From Bog-473 sp963741995 (GTDB lineage: Bacteria > Actinomycetota > Acidimicrobiia > Acidimicrobiales > RAAP-2): DNA of 64,000 bases. Both the position numbers and the translations under genes were made by a program. This document shows, piece by piece, positions 44,402-53,486 of this stretch. The first letter of the stretch is position 1, and each line of letters starts with the position of its first letter. The stretch lies in contig CAVUKI010000007.1 in assembly GCA_963741995.1 (NCBI GenBank), positions 248,001 through 312,000 on the forward strand, given 5' to 3'. Below the pieces are notes generated by a model, which ran no database searches, was not told the DNA's origin, and saw only the letters and a program-made list of their open reading frames with translations.

Positions 44402-46456
44402 ATGGACGCGCGCGAGATCACGCGTCAGTCACCGACCCCGAAGAGTGCGATTAGGCCCATGACCCCTCCGAGGGCCCGGTCACGCCTCGGTGTCGTGCTC
44501 GCGTTAGTCGGAACTGGCTTGCTGGTGCAGGGGGCAGCCGACGCCCTCGCTCGCGCTGGACATAAGTCGCCGGCACTCCCGCTCTTCCTCTGCGCTCTTT
44601 CCCTCCTTTTCGGGGCGTGTGCATGGCGCCTCACGAGTGCGCATGCCGGACGAAGAGAGCGGGTCCTGGTCTCACTCGCTCTCGGCCTCGGACTCCTTGC
44701 CTCGTATGTCATGCACCAGCCGCTGCAATTGGACAACTTCGACGAGCTGATCCACGTTGGAACCCTCGTACAACTACTCGACAGCCATACCCTCTTCCCC
44801 AAAAACGCCATCCTCCCGGTGAGCCCCTATTACCCCGGGCTCGAATTGGCCACCGCCGCCACCAGATGGCTCACCGGTCTCCCATTGGTAGTCGATGAGC
44901 TGATCGTGCTCGCTGCCGTCCGTGTCGTGCTCGTGCTGGTCGTCTTCCTCGTCGTCGAGCGTGCCTGCCACTCGTCGCGTGCGGGCGGCATCGGCGTGCT
45001 TGTCTACGCAGCCAGTCCACAGTTCTACGGATTCGATGCCCAGTACGCCTATGAGACGCTCGCTCTCGCCTTCGCGGTGGCGGTGGTCTATCTCCTCTTC
45101 GTCTCGATCGATGCCGATCGACCCAAGATCGGGAGATTATTCGCGCTCGCGCTCGGGTGCGTCGTGGCGGTGATCTTCAGCCACCATGTCACCGGCTGGT
45201 TCACTGTCGGCTTCCTGGTCGTGGGGTCCGCAGCGCTGTACCTCACGTCCCACCCCTTCCGTCGCCCCACGCTTGGGCCTGCGCACGGTCTCTTCGCCGC
45301 GCCCTCGGCGCGGCTCGCGGCAGAGCCACCCTTGGAATCAGAGGATCGGGCGACGGTCCCATCCTTATCGGTGTCCGACGATGACCTCATCAAGAGGAGG
45401 AAGACCCAGGCCGGTATCGTCGGCATCGCGGCCGCGGTCGGCCTACTCGTCGGCGGTGCTTGGACCGCGTACGTCAGTCGTCTTCTTGCCCCGTATTTGG
45501 GTCCTGCCTTTTCGGCCGCGGCCACAGAAATCAGCCAGGCTTTGGGCAGCGGTCATGGGAACCGAGTGCTCTTCCAGAGCGGCGCAGGCGTTTCCCCCGA
45601 CTGGGCGATCGCCTTGATTCTGGTGGCCGCGGTCGGTTGGTGCGTGCTCCTGGTTCCCTCGCTCTACAGCGTGATCTTCAGGCGGAGTGTTCGTGGTGGA
45701 GCACTCCGCTATTTTCCGGCCGCCATCGCAGCGATCTTTCCGATCTCGGTGCTCGCCGACGTCTCGACGGCGAGTAAGGCGGTGGCTGATCGCGCCACCA
45801 CGTTCATCTTCTTCGGCGTCGCATTGGTCATTGCCGCGTGGCTGGCGAGAAGGATCTCACGGCACCGTCCGAAGATCGAGCGGGTCGCCACGATCGGTGT
45901 AGCAACAGTCATCTTTGTGGGCAGCCTGATGCTCGGCTTTGGTCCGGTTGTGAGTCTCTTGCCCGGGCCCTACGTCGTAGGCGCAGATAACCTGTCATAC
46001 GGCTCCCCCTCGCTGGCCATGGCGCATTGGGCCGACACCCATCTCCCGGCAGGCTCTCACGTTGCTGTCGACGAGGACAACGGCGTGCTGCTCAACGCGA
46101 TCGGAGGCGTCACGCCGGCTAGGTCCGGAGACGGAGAAATCAATCCGGAAACGCTCTTCTTCGACCATTCGCTAAGCCCGTTTGACATCCATATCATCCG
46201 CAAGGACGACATCAGCTACATCGTTGTGGACGACCGCCTCGCCCAGGGGCCCCCGCTGTACGGGGTCTATATCGCTGCGGGCGAACCGACGACAGCGTCT
46301 CACCCTGGCCGAACTCGACAAATTCAACTCGTATCCGCACATCAAGCGCATCTACGACAACGGTTCGATCAAGGTGTACGACACGACCGGGTTACTAGCC
46401 CACCGGCCCCCCACCGCTGCGCCGGCGGGGCCCCCGGTGGGGGGGACCGGATTTGA
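44402..46456 (+). pseudogene. Polytopic membrane glycosyltransferase-like protein, frameshifted near 46290
   Basis: A large membrane protein with a dozen hydrophobic segments (for example GVVLALVGTGLLVQGAADA, LFLCALSLLFGACAW, LIVLAAVRVVLVLVVFLVV). The first outer loop has DNFDELIHVGTLVQLLDS, reminiscent of the acidic metal-binding loop of GT-C/PMT-type transferases. The C-terminal soluble part contains DDRLAQGPPLYGVYIAAGEP. After that the frame drifts into nonsense, and the natural continuation (RLTLAELDKFNSYPHIKRIY) is in the other frame, so a one-base shift occurs near 46285-46300. The start is uncertain: ATG 44402 or 44459. A cell-surface polymer role is inferred from context. Confidence 0.7.
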
Positions 46457-47699
46457 CGTGTACATCTTCCTCTTGGCCGCACTGGTTGCGGTGTCGTGGT
46501 TGCTTAGGCTGCGCCGCCGTTGGGGGACGGTCCAAGACGACGTTGAGCATCTGGTGGTCTGCGGGGTGGTGGGCGCACTCGTGATCGGAATCTTCGGCGC
46601 ATTCCTCATCCGCCTGACGCCCGTCGCGCCCGAAACCGTCGCCGTTGTCGTCCTGCTCGTGCTGTTCGCCCTGAGCTTGCGCCCGGAAAAGGGCACCGAG
46701 CGCGACTGGTCGGGTTTCCGCCGCACCAACGGGCGGGCGGTCCCATTGGAGCCGCACATAGAGGTCAGCGACCTCCCCGACATCGTGGTGCTCGGGGCCG
46801 AGTTCTACGACCGCCGGGAGATCAAGGACGTCCTGGCCTACCTCCGCGTGCTGGCCAACCCCGACGACGAGGATTCGGCCCGACGCATCGTCAACGTCCC
46901 CGAGCGGGACATCGGCCACAGATCGGTCTCCCTCTTGAGCGCCTGGGCCGAGGAAAACAACTTCGCCTTCGGCGTCGCCATCGACCACGCCGCCGATGCC
47001 GGGCTCACCGGCAAGGCTCTGCTGGGCGCGCAACAGCTGTCCAAGACACTGGGTCAGCTGCGCCCGTTGGTACACACTGCGAACCCGGCTGACTTCGTCC
47101 AGCTGGTGGCCATGCGCACCGGGTACCAGGGCGATCTAGTGGGCCAGCACACCCGCGAGGCAGACGACCGTCTAGAGAACCTGGCCGATCTGGCCACAGA
47201 GGCCGGGTCCTTCGACGACATCATCGGCTTCTTGGAGACCATGGGGTCAGTAGCGGGCTCGGACGGACTGCTCTCGACCGCCAGCATGGAGTCACGGTCC
47301 ATCCCTGGCCAACCAGACCCGGTGTCTCCCACCAACCCTGCTCCGAGCAGGGGTCGTCGTCCGCGTTCCCAAGTGGTTCTCGGCTGCGTCGGGTTAGTGC
47401 TGTTCGCCGTGGGCGCCACCGTAGCCACAGTTGCTGCGCTCCCGGACTGGACACCTCCCGCCCAACTATCCATTTCCACGAGCGCTACCGGCGATTCCGT
47501 CGCTAACGTGCAACTCGGCTCGGCTGGTCCCGTCGCCGCTCGGCTCGAGATCAGAAGCGGTGGCAGGGCGATCTGGCGTTCCAGCCTCGCACCGACCTCA
47601 GCGGCACAGAGCGTCGATCTTCCCGCCAGCTTGCTCCACAAAGGCTCACGCGTGCTGCTTGTGTCGGATGGTCATACGCTGCGTCGGGTCGACGGCTGA
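46285..47699 (+). pseudogene. Chimera: membrane-protein tail + UvrD fragment + small membrane-anchor domain
   Basis: Downstream of the frameshift the frame stays open to 47699 and joins three unrelated pieces. First is the C-terminal part of the membrane protein (LTLAELDKFNSYPHIKRIYD and two hydrophobic segments, FDVYIFLLAALVAVSWLL and HLVVCGVVGALVIGIFGAF). Second is a UvrD/PcrA helicase fragment (46716-47267). Third is a small anchor domain (47346-47699: RSQVVLGCVGLVLFAVGAT, then QLGSAGPVAARLEIRSGGRA). The third piece is a paralog of the protein at 56864. The frame has a stop at 47697-47699. There is no strong start, so whether it is translated is unknown. Confidence 0.75.
46716..47267 (+). 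pseudogene. UvrD/PcrA helicase fragment (accessory 2B-type region)
   Basis: About 184 codons with the family pattern: FRRTNGRA (like the YRTNAQSR motif), then AEFYDRREIKDVLAYLRVLA, NPDDEDSARRIVNVPERDIG, LSAWAEENNFAFGVAIDHA, TGYQGDLV, DDRLENLADLATEAG and FLETMGSVAGSD. These occur in order in PcrA and UvrD. Motif I (P-loop), II, III and VI are absent, so it cannot unwind DNA. It is flanked in frame by membrane-protein sequence and a second membrane domain, with no native start or stop. Confidence 0.82.
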
Positions 47700-48068
47700 C
47701 GGGGCGGCTGGCTCGCTCGCCGCTTCCTCCCTCCGGCCCGAGACCTCGACCGGGTCGGGAGCCCTCCACGCGGGGATTTCACGAGTCCTGACCGAGCGAT
47801 GCACTCCGGCGGAGATCAGCCGGACTCAGAGACAGCTGAGAAGGCCTGGTCGACTCGCCCGGCGCGTGGGAGAGACTCCAGTCGAACCGGAAGCTCGACC
47901 GGCAAGAACTCGGCGGCAGCGCAGGTTCCGGAAACCGGAGCCGGAAGCCCTTTCTGGGATGATCCTCCCAGCGGGCCAGCAGCGCTCAGCCCTTATCGGT
48001 GGTCGCGAGCTCTGACGTGGCGACGTCGGACGCATTTCCGACCCGAACGGTCCGCATATAGTTCTTTC
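47700..48068. other. Gene-free stretch upstream of the FAD oxidoreductase
   Basis: About 370 bp with no recognised gene. An open frame enters the oxidoreductase from 47799, but its sequence there is Arg/Pro-rich and unlike a protein domain. A promoter for the oxidoreductase is likely here. Confidence 0.35.
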
Positions 48069-49385
48069 ATGCCATCAAGCCAGGAAGTGGGCGCTGTGAT
48101 CATCGGGGCCGGCCCGTATGGTCTGGCTGCCGCAGCGCATCTGAAGGAAAAGGGTATCGAACACCGCTCATTCGGCACCCCGATGAGCGGGTGGTTCGAC
48201 CACATGCCAATCGGCATGTTCCTCAAGTCGACGGCTCGGGATTCGAGCATCGGGTCGCCGAATACGAAGACGGGTATAGGCGCCTGGTGCGCAGACGCCG
48301 GCGTTGAGCCCTACGACAAGGACGGCGGCGAGACCCCGATCCCGGTTGCCGAATTCATCGAGTACGGCACGTGGTTCCAAGAGAAGGAGGTGCCCGAGCT
48401 CGAGCACGAGCAGGTCACTGGCATCGCTCGCTCAGCGTCCGGATTCGAGGTCGAGCTCGCCTCCGGCGAGCGGATCAGGTCGGCAACGGTCGTAGTCGCA
48501 GTCGGCACGGCGCCGTTCGCCTACGTGCCGCCTGAGCTCCGGGCCGCGCCACAAGAGGGGGAATGGGCGCGCGGGCGCATCAGCCACTCGAGCGATCACC
48601 ACGATCTGTCCGGATTCTCTGGCAAGACCGTCGCGGTGATCGGACGGGGTCAATCGGCTCTCGAGACCGCCGTACTGCTCCACGAAGCCGGTGCTGCGGT
48701 GCACCTCCTCGTCCGATCACCCGTTGTGGTTTGGGGTGGACCTCCGCCCCCGGCCGACCCGGGTTTCCTTCACAAGCTGCGCACGCCTCCATCCCAGCTC
48801 GGCGACGGCTGGACGCAATTGCTCGTCACGCGCTACGCGGGGACCTACCGACATCTCCCCGATCGCGTCCGGCTGGCCGGCGTGCAGAGGATCCTCGGTC
48901 CATTCGGCGCGTGGTGGCTGAGGCTCCGGTTCGAGGGGATCGACGTCCGCCTGCAGACCAAGGTGATCGGCGCCGGCCCGCACGCCGACGGCGTCCGGCT
49001 GGACCTCGTCGACCAGGACGGCACGCGCTCACACATTGACGTGGATCACGTCATTGCCGCCACGGGCTACCGAGTCGACGTGCACTCCTTGGGCCTCCTC
49101 TCGGGAGAGCTCGCGAACTCGCTCGCGACAGTGGAAGGATCGCCCCGGCTGACGGGCGGTTTCGAGTCGTCTGTGCCGGGCCTCTTCTTCAGCGGACTGG
49201 CAGCGGCAGCCACCTTCGGCCCGATGTTGCGTTTCGTCTGCGGCTCGAGCTTCGCCGGTCCACGGGTGGCCGACGGCGTGACCGCCCGCCTACGGGGCGG
49301 CCGAAGAGCGGGACCGCAGCGCCCTCAGCCCGATCCGGACCAACGCCGCCAGCTGCTGCACGATCATGGTGAAGAAGGGCCGTAG
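48069..49385 (+). CDS. FAD/NADPH-dependent oxidoreductase (monooxygenase-like)
   Basis: A 438-residue flavoprotein of the FMO/N-hydroxylase-like superfamily. FAD motif VIIGAGPYGLAAAAHLKEKG; W-x-H-M-P-x-G-M-x-L-K-S block (GWFDHMPIGMFLKSTARDSS); second nucleotide motif AVIGRGQSALETAVLLHEAG; and VIAATGYRVDVHSLGLL. The C-terminal ~30 residues (ARLRGGRRAGPQRPQPDP) are low-complexity and overlap the ATP-grasp copy 2 gene on the other strand by 96 bp. ATG 48069 starts MPSSQEVGAV. The substrate is unknown; the block with ATP-grasp and flippase suggests it modifies a surface sugar or small molecule. Confidence 0.85.
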   Translation: MPSSQEVGAVIIGAGPYGLAAAAHLKEKGIEHRSFGTPMSGWFDHMPIGMFLKSTARDSSIGSPNTKTGIGAWCADAGVEPYDKDGGETPIPVAEFIEYGTWFQEKEVPELEHEQVTGIARSASGFEVELASGERIRSATVVVAVGTAPFAYVPPELRAAPQEGEWARGRISHSSDHHDLSGFSGKTVAVIGRGQSALETAVLLHEAGAAVHLLVRSPVVVWGGPPPPADPGFLHKLRTPPSQLGDGWTQLLVTRYAGTYRHLPDRVRLAGVQRILGPFGAWWLRLRFEGIDVRLQTKVIGAGPHADGVRLDLVDQDGTRSHIDVDHVIAATGYRVDVHSLGLLSGELANSLATVEGSPRLTGGFESSVPGLFFSGLAAAATFGPMLRFVCGSSFAGPRVADGVTARLRGGRRAGPQRPQPDPDQRRQLLHDHGEEGP

Positions 49386-50636
49386 GTCATCCGGACTGAA
49401 CCAGGCGAGCCTGAGACGGGTGGGCACGCCTGGGATCTCGGGAGGCTTCGGGTCGTCACGGTAATATCGCCGCGCAGCCAGAGCCAGGTTCTCCGCCGCA
49501 AACCGCTCTCCCTCCACCTGGCACCCTGGGCTCCACGTGCGCCCGGAGAGGTCGAGATGCATCGCCCGCACGACGTCGACACCGCCATCATCTTCGAACA
49601 TGCGGAATTGGGCCCCGATGCGGGGGTTGAAGTCGAGCAGGTGGTAGGTGCCGGTTCTTCGGTCGTATCGCCAGTCCGTGTCGAAGATGCCGCGGTAGCC
49701 GATACGCCGGCACAGGTCGCGGATGAAGCGCTCGAGCTCTTCGTTGCTCTCGGTTCGGGCGTAAGCGGTCATGCCGGTGCGTGGGGGCCACGACCAGAAC
49801 TTGCGGCCGGTGAAGACCCGGGCGACGTGCGACGAGGCCGTGCAGTAGCCGTGGACGAACCAGTCCTCCGCATCGTCGTCGGGCAGGTACTCCTGCACGA
49901 TGACGTCAGAGCCCTCCGGCCAACGGTCGAACGCCGCCCGCAGTCGTCCCACGTCCTCAGCAGTGCGCACCACGGTGCCGCCCGCGACGACCGGACGGGC
50001 CAGTCGACTCCATGAATCGGCCTGCTTGACGACGACCGGGAGCGTCATGTTCGCCAGGGTTGCCTCCAGATCGTCGCCGGTCCTCACCGACGACGTGGCG
50101 GGCGTCGGCACGCCGTGGCGCAGGCAGATATCGTGGAGCCCGCGTTTGCTGGCGAGCTGGCGGGGCAGCTCTGGGGGGACGGCGGAGAAGATCGCCCGAC
50201 CGGCCAACGCAGCCGCTCCCTCGGCCACGAGCACAGCCGCCTCGTCGTCTGTGCAGACAAGCATCGGTCTGGCCGGCAGCCCGTCGACCACCTCGACAAG
50301 GCGGTCGAGCAGTGCCGACTGGTCCAGTTCCCCGCCGGACGTGAGCTTCACCTGGCCCGTGAGGAACCGACTGGTCGAGGCGGGGGTGACGCCCTCCTCG
50401 GTCACGGCGTAGACGGGCACACCGGCACGGCCCAGTGTGCGGATCACCCCGACCGTGCCGTGATGGATCGGGTAACGACCGACCCGGACCAGAAGGACCG
50501 GCAGACCAGGATCGAGATCGGGGGGTGCGGTCGGACGTCGATCACCGCGCGGCAGGTGACCGAGCACGGTGTCGAATGTGCGTCTCTTCCGAGCCCGCGT
50601 CGTCATGGCCGGTTTGACGGGCTCAATCGGATCCAT
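49290..50636 (-). CDS. ATP-grasp ligase, copy 2
   Basis: Paralog of the gene at 40313, 448 residues, with few differences across the length. ATP-grasp features are intact: LPVVVKQADSWSRLARP, DVIVQEYLPDDDAEDWFVHG, YHLLDFNPRIGAQFRMFEDD. The N-terminal ~15 residues differ (MDPIEPVKPAMTTRARKR versus MISVKHVETALSKRARKR), reflecting divergence next to the deleted flippase. It overlaps the 3' end of the oxidoreductase by 96 bp in antisense. Both copies look functional. Confidence 0.86.
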   Translation of the reverse strand: MDPIEPVKPAMTTRARKRRTFDTVLGHLPRGDRRPTAPPDLDPGLPVLLVRVGRYPIHHGTVGVIRTLGRAGVPVYAVTEEGVTPASTSRFLTGQVKLTSGGELDQSALLDRLVEVVDGLPARPMLVCTDDEAAVLVAEGAAALAGRAIFSAVPPELPRQLASKRGLHDICLRHGVPTPATSSVRTGDDLEATLANMTLPVVVKQADSWSRLARPVVAGGTVVRTAEDVGRLRAAFDRWPEGSDVIVQEYLPDDDAEDWFVHGYCTASSHVARVFTGRKFWSWPPRTGMTAYARTESNEELERFIRDLCRRIGYRGIFDTDWRYDRRTGTYHLLDFNPRIGAQFRMFEDDGGVDVVRAMHLDLSGRTWSPGCQVEGERFAAENLALAARRYYRDDPKPPEIPGVPTRLRLAWFSPDDLRPFFTMIVQQLAALVRIGLRALRSRSSAAP

Positions 50637-50979
50637 TGCCTGCATCGGAATCGATTGCGGGGATCCGACGCAAAACGTGCAGCACTGGTGAGAGTAGGAA
50701 CAGCGCCTCGCCGGATGCGCCAATCACCCAACCGAGACAGATCGCATTCAGACCCCACAACGCACCGCCGACCACCGACCCCGCGACTTCTACGGCAGTC
50801 TCGATGGCCATGATGCTCGCGGCGTGGGTCATGCGGTGCTGCGCTCGGCGGATCGACACGTAGTGGTCCTTGATGACGTAGGCGGGTCCCACCGGGATCA
50901 AGATACGCAGTGCCGTCGTTCCGTTGGCAGCGTCACGACCGCACAGTAGGCAAGGCCGATCACCGAAACTGCGCCCTGG
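50623..50979 (-). pseudogene. Flippase copy 2 with a large internal deletion
   Basis: The C-terminal ~100 codons match the intact flippase (IRRAQHRMTHAASIMAIETA, GGALWGLNAICLGWVI). Just upstream, at 50930-50935, the sequence jumps to the flippase N-terminal region (AAGGCCGATCACCGAAACTG). Compared with copy 1, about 880 bp are missing, with a GC dinucleotide shared at the breakpoints, and since 880 is not a multiple of 3 the frame is lost. Homology stops at 50979. The gene is non-functional. Confidence 0.9.
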
Positions 50980-51046
50980 ACGACGGGCCGAGATCCTCCC
51001 CGCCCGGCTCACTCCCTATCACTGTAGTGTGGCCCCCGAGATGCCA

Positions 51047-51066
51047 CCTACAGGCCGGCTCACCGT
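51047..51066 (+). repeat. rnpB 3'-end repeat, partial copy D
   Basis: A 20-bp exact match (CCTACAGGCCGGCTCACCGT) to the heart of copies A and B, in the same orientation. It lies between the deleted flippase and the GT2 gene. Upstream of the 20-mer, ATGCCA replaces ATCCCG, so the similarity stretches slightly further. Confidence 0.8.
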
Positions 51067-51207
51067 GACCTGCCCGAGGGTTTGCGATCCGGACCGATCC
51101 GTGCGTGCCACATTCGTGTCCATGCAGCAGGTGTCACTGGGAACCATCGTCGGCGAGGCACGCCCGCGCAACCGAATCGCCTGTGGGCCAAAAAGGTGTT
51201 GCATGTC

Positions 51208-52257
51208 TCAAGAACGCCTTCCCTCACTCGTGTCTCGTCGCCAACTTCCTTCGACATCTCGAGCCCGGCGCCGACTACGCCCCCGACCCAATAGCAGGAC
51301 TCCTTGCCCTGCCAGATTGCCGACGCCGGCCAGGGCGATCCCGACCACGATCGCGGCGGCCCTGGCCGCGCCCCAAAGGTCTCCCCGAAGCGCCTGTCCC
51401 AGCCCACGCGGCACGCCGCGGGTCAGCGCCCGGCTGACGAAACCGATGTCCGCCGACATGCTGGCCGCCTCTTCCATCTGGTGGAACGCCTCGACCTTCC
51501 ACTTGTTGACGAAGTAGCACCTCCTCCAGAAGTAGCTCCACGTCGTGCGCGCCTCGGGCACGTGGTGACGCACCAGCGCCGCCGGTTCGTACACGATCAG
51601 AGCGGCTGGGTACATGTGCACGAGGCGATGACACATGTCCAAGTCTTCGTGATGGTCGCGGTGGAAGCCGCCGATCGAGACAAGGGCCTTGTGCCGCGCC
51701 GACATGTTCGCCCCGATGAGCCTGGCCGGGATTGCGCGACTCTCGGCAAGACCGGGGTACGCGCACCCGAACACCCAGTCGAATTCAAATGGGAACCAAC
51801 CGGGACGCTTCCCCTCGAACTCCGGCAGCGGCGCGCCCCCCACCGCCACAACGCGCGCATCTTCGTAGGGCGCCAAGAGCCGAGCCAGCCAGTCGGGCTC
51901 GGCTCGGGCGTCATCGTCCAGGAAGGCCACGATGTCACCATCTGCGATCTCGAGCGCGGAGTTCCGCGACGAACCTTGGTGGCCGTCGTACTTGCTGGCG
52001 ATCACGACCACGGGCACCGGCCCGTCGCCCGGCCCATGGGCCCACTGGCGCCGGCACCGTTCGAGAAGAGCGTCGTTGTGGTCGACGCATACGATCACCT
52101 CGAGAGGCCGGCGCTCCTGCTGCAGCACCGATGCGACCGACCGCACCAGGAGGGGCCAGCGCTCCTCGGTGTAGGCGCAGATGACCGCCGACACCGTCAG
52201 ACCATCATTGGCGCGCTGCGGGCGCTCAGGGACGGCGAAGCACCGGGTCGTCGACAT
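51208..52257 (-). CDS. Glycosyltransferase family 2
   Basis: A 349-residue inverting glycosyltransferase with a GT-A fold: SAVICAYTEERWPLLVRSVA, SSRNSALEIADGDIVAFLDD with the metal-binding DDDA (FLDDDARAEPDW), and acceptor region IGGFHRDHHEDLDMCHRL. A C-terminal hydrophobic stretch (AAAIVVGIALAGVGNLAG) suggests membrane attachment. ATG 52257 has a strong GGGAGGG ribosome-binding site. It most likely adds a sugar to lipid-linked intermediates of the polysaccharide made by this region. Confidence 0.88.
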   Translation of the reverse strand: MSTTRCFAVPERPQRANDGLTVSAVICAYTEERWPLLVRSVASVLQQERRPLEVIVCVDHNDALLERCRRQWAHGPGDGPVPVVVIASKYDGHQGSSRNSALEIADGDIVAFLDDDARAEPDWLARLLAPYEDARVVAVGGAPLPEFEGKRPGWFPFEFDWVFGCAYPGLAESRAIPARLIGANMSARHKALVSIGGFHRDHHEDLDMCHRLVHMYPAALIVYEPAALVRHHVPEARTTWSYFWRRCYFVNKWKVEAFHQMEEAASMSADIGFVSRALTRGVPRGLGQALRGDLWGAARAAAIVVGIALAGVGNLAGQGVLLLGRGRSRRRARDVEGSWRRDTSEGRRS

Positions 52258-52352
52258 ATCGCTGCCCTCCCTTCTCAACCAACCGCCCGGCAGACCGCGC
52301 GGAGACTGACCGCCTGACCCGAAGTCTACGAGGGCGGCCACCCTCAACCAAG

Positions 52353-53462
52353 TCAGCCCCTACTGGCGGGCGAAAGGATCTCCCCGTACAGCCCGAGGAT
52401 TTCTTCAGCGCAGTCGTCCCACGTCGGCAGGGCCGGAACAATGGGGTCAGGACCGCGCGCCACGCGGGCGAGAACTCCGGCCAGAACCTGGGGGGAAGCG
52501 TCCACCGGCACTGCCGTGGCGAGGCCTTCGGTGGCCAACTCCGACAGCCCGGAGGTGTCGGCCACGACCACCTTCCTGCCGAGGGCGACCGCCTCCATCA
52601 CGGCGACGGGGTGTGCCTCGAAGTCGCTCATCAGGACGACGACGTCGCTGGATCGTACGAGCGCACCGAGCGCCTCCCGCTGCGTGGCGTCGAACGAAGT
52701 GAAGGTCACCGCATGGTCGACCTCTAGGCGTGCGGCCAGCCGACGAAGGTCGTGCTCGAAACTACCCCGACCTACTACGGCCAGGTGGGCATCTGGCTCG
52801 AGATCGAGCAGGGCCGGCATCGCCGCGATCACTCGTTGATGGCCCTTCAACCGATCCAGCCGGCCGACAGAGCAGACGAGGGGCGAGCCCGAGACCTCGG
52901 GTGGCGACTCGCCCACCGGGAGGGGCTCTGCTCCGTTGCGGATAAGCCGGATTCTCTCCGGTTGGATCCTGAGTCGTTCTGCCCATGTCTCAACCTCGAA
53001 GTGACACACCGCGACCAACCCCTTCGTCCGGCGAAGCAGAGGACGTACGATCTGCCACTGCATCGGCCTGATCATCTTTCTCACACGGCTGGCGTGGCCA
53101 CCACCGTGGAACGTAGCCACCGTGGGAACCCCCGACCGTTGGGCGGCCCTGAGTGCCATGGGGGGCAGGAAGTTGTTCACACCTTGTACATGGACGAGGT
53201 CGTAGCCTCCCTCCCTGACCTGCCGGACCAGCGCAGGCGAGATGTAGAGATCAGCTCTCCTAGGCCACGCAGGATACCGTCGCACGGTCAGCAGTCCCTC
53301 GTGTTCCACCGGTGGAAGCTGGCCCGTGAGGTCGGTGGTGAGCACGGTGAGGTCGAGTCCTTTTGCGGCGATCCTCCGCGCGACCTCGTGGACGTGAGTC
53401 TCGACTCCACCCACGTAGGGCGTGTACAGAGAACTGACCATGGCGACGCGAACCGGGCTCAT
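52353..53462 (-). CDS. Glycosyltransferase family 4 (complete copy)
   Basis: A retaining GT-B glycosyltransferase of 369 residues. N-terminal acceptor domain: VAMVSSLYTPYVGGVETHVH, with the Gly-rich YVGGVE loop, and YDLVHVQGVNNFLPPMALRA. C-terminal donor domain: VGRLDRLKGHQRVI, GRGSFEHDLRRLA and EAHPVAVMEAVALG (the E-x7-E sugar-nucleotide motif). It stands between the GT2 and the polysaccharide deacetylase on the same strand. It is the source of the inverted C-terminal fragment at 43173. Confidence 0.92.
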   Translation of the reverse strand: MSPVRVAMVSSLYTPYVGGVETHVHEVARRIAAKGLDLTVLTTDLTGQLPPVEHEGLLTVRRYPAWPRRADLYISPALVRQVREGGYDLVHVQGVNNFLPPMALRAAQRSGVPTVATFHGGGHASRVRKMIRPMQWQIVRPLLRRTKGLVAVCHFEVETWAERLRIQPERIRLIRNGAEPLPVGESPPEVSGSPLVCSVGRLDRLKGHQRVIAAMPALLDLEPDAHLAVVGRGSFEHDLRRLAARLEVDHAVTFTSFDATQREALGALVRSSDVVVLMSDFEAHPVAVMEAVALGRKVVVADTSGLSELATEGLATAVPVDASPQVLAGVLARVARGPDPIVPALPTWDDCAEEILGLYGEILSPASRG

Positions 53463-53486
53463 TCTTCTTTGCAGAGAGGCCGGGGA

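Noticed and set aside
35461..51066. CRISPR array made of the rnpB-end repeats
   Set aside because: The copies are kilobases apart, vary in quality and are not separated by uniform spacers; no cas gene is present.
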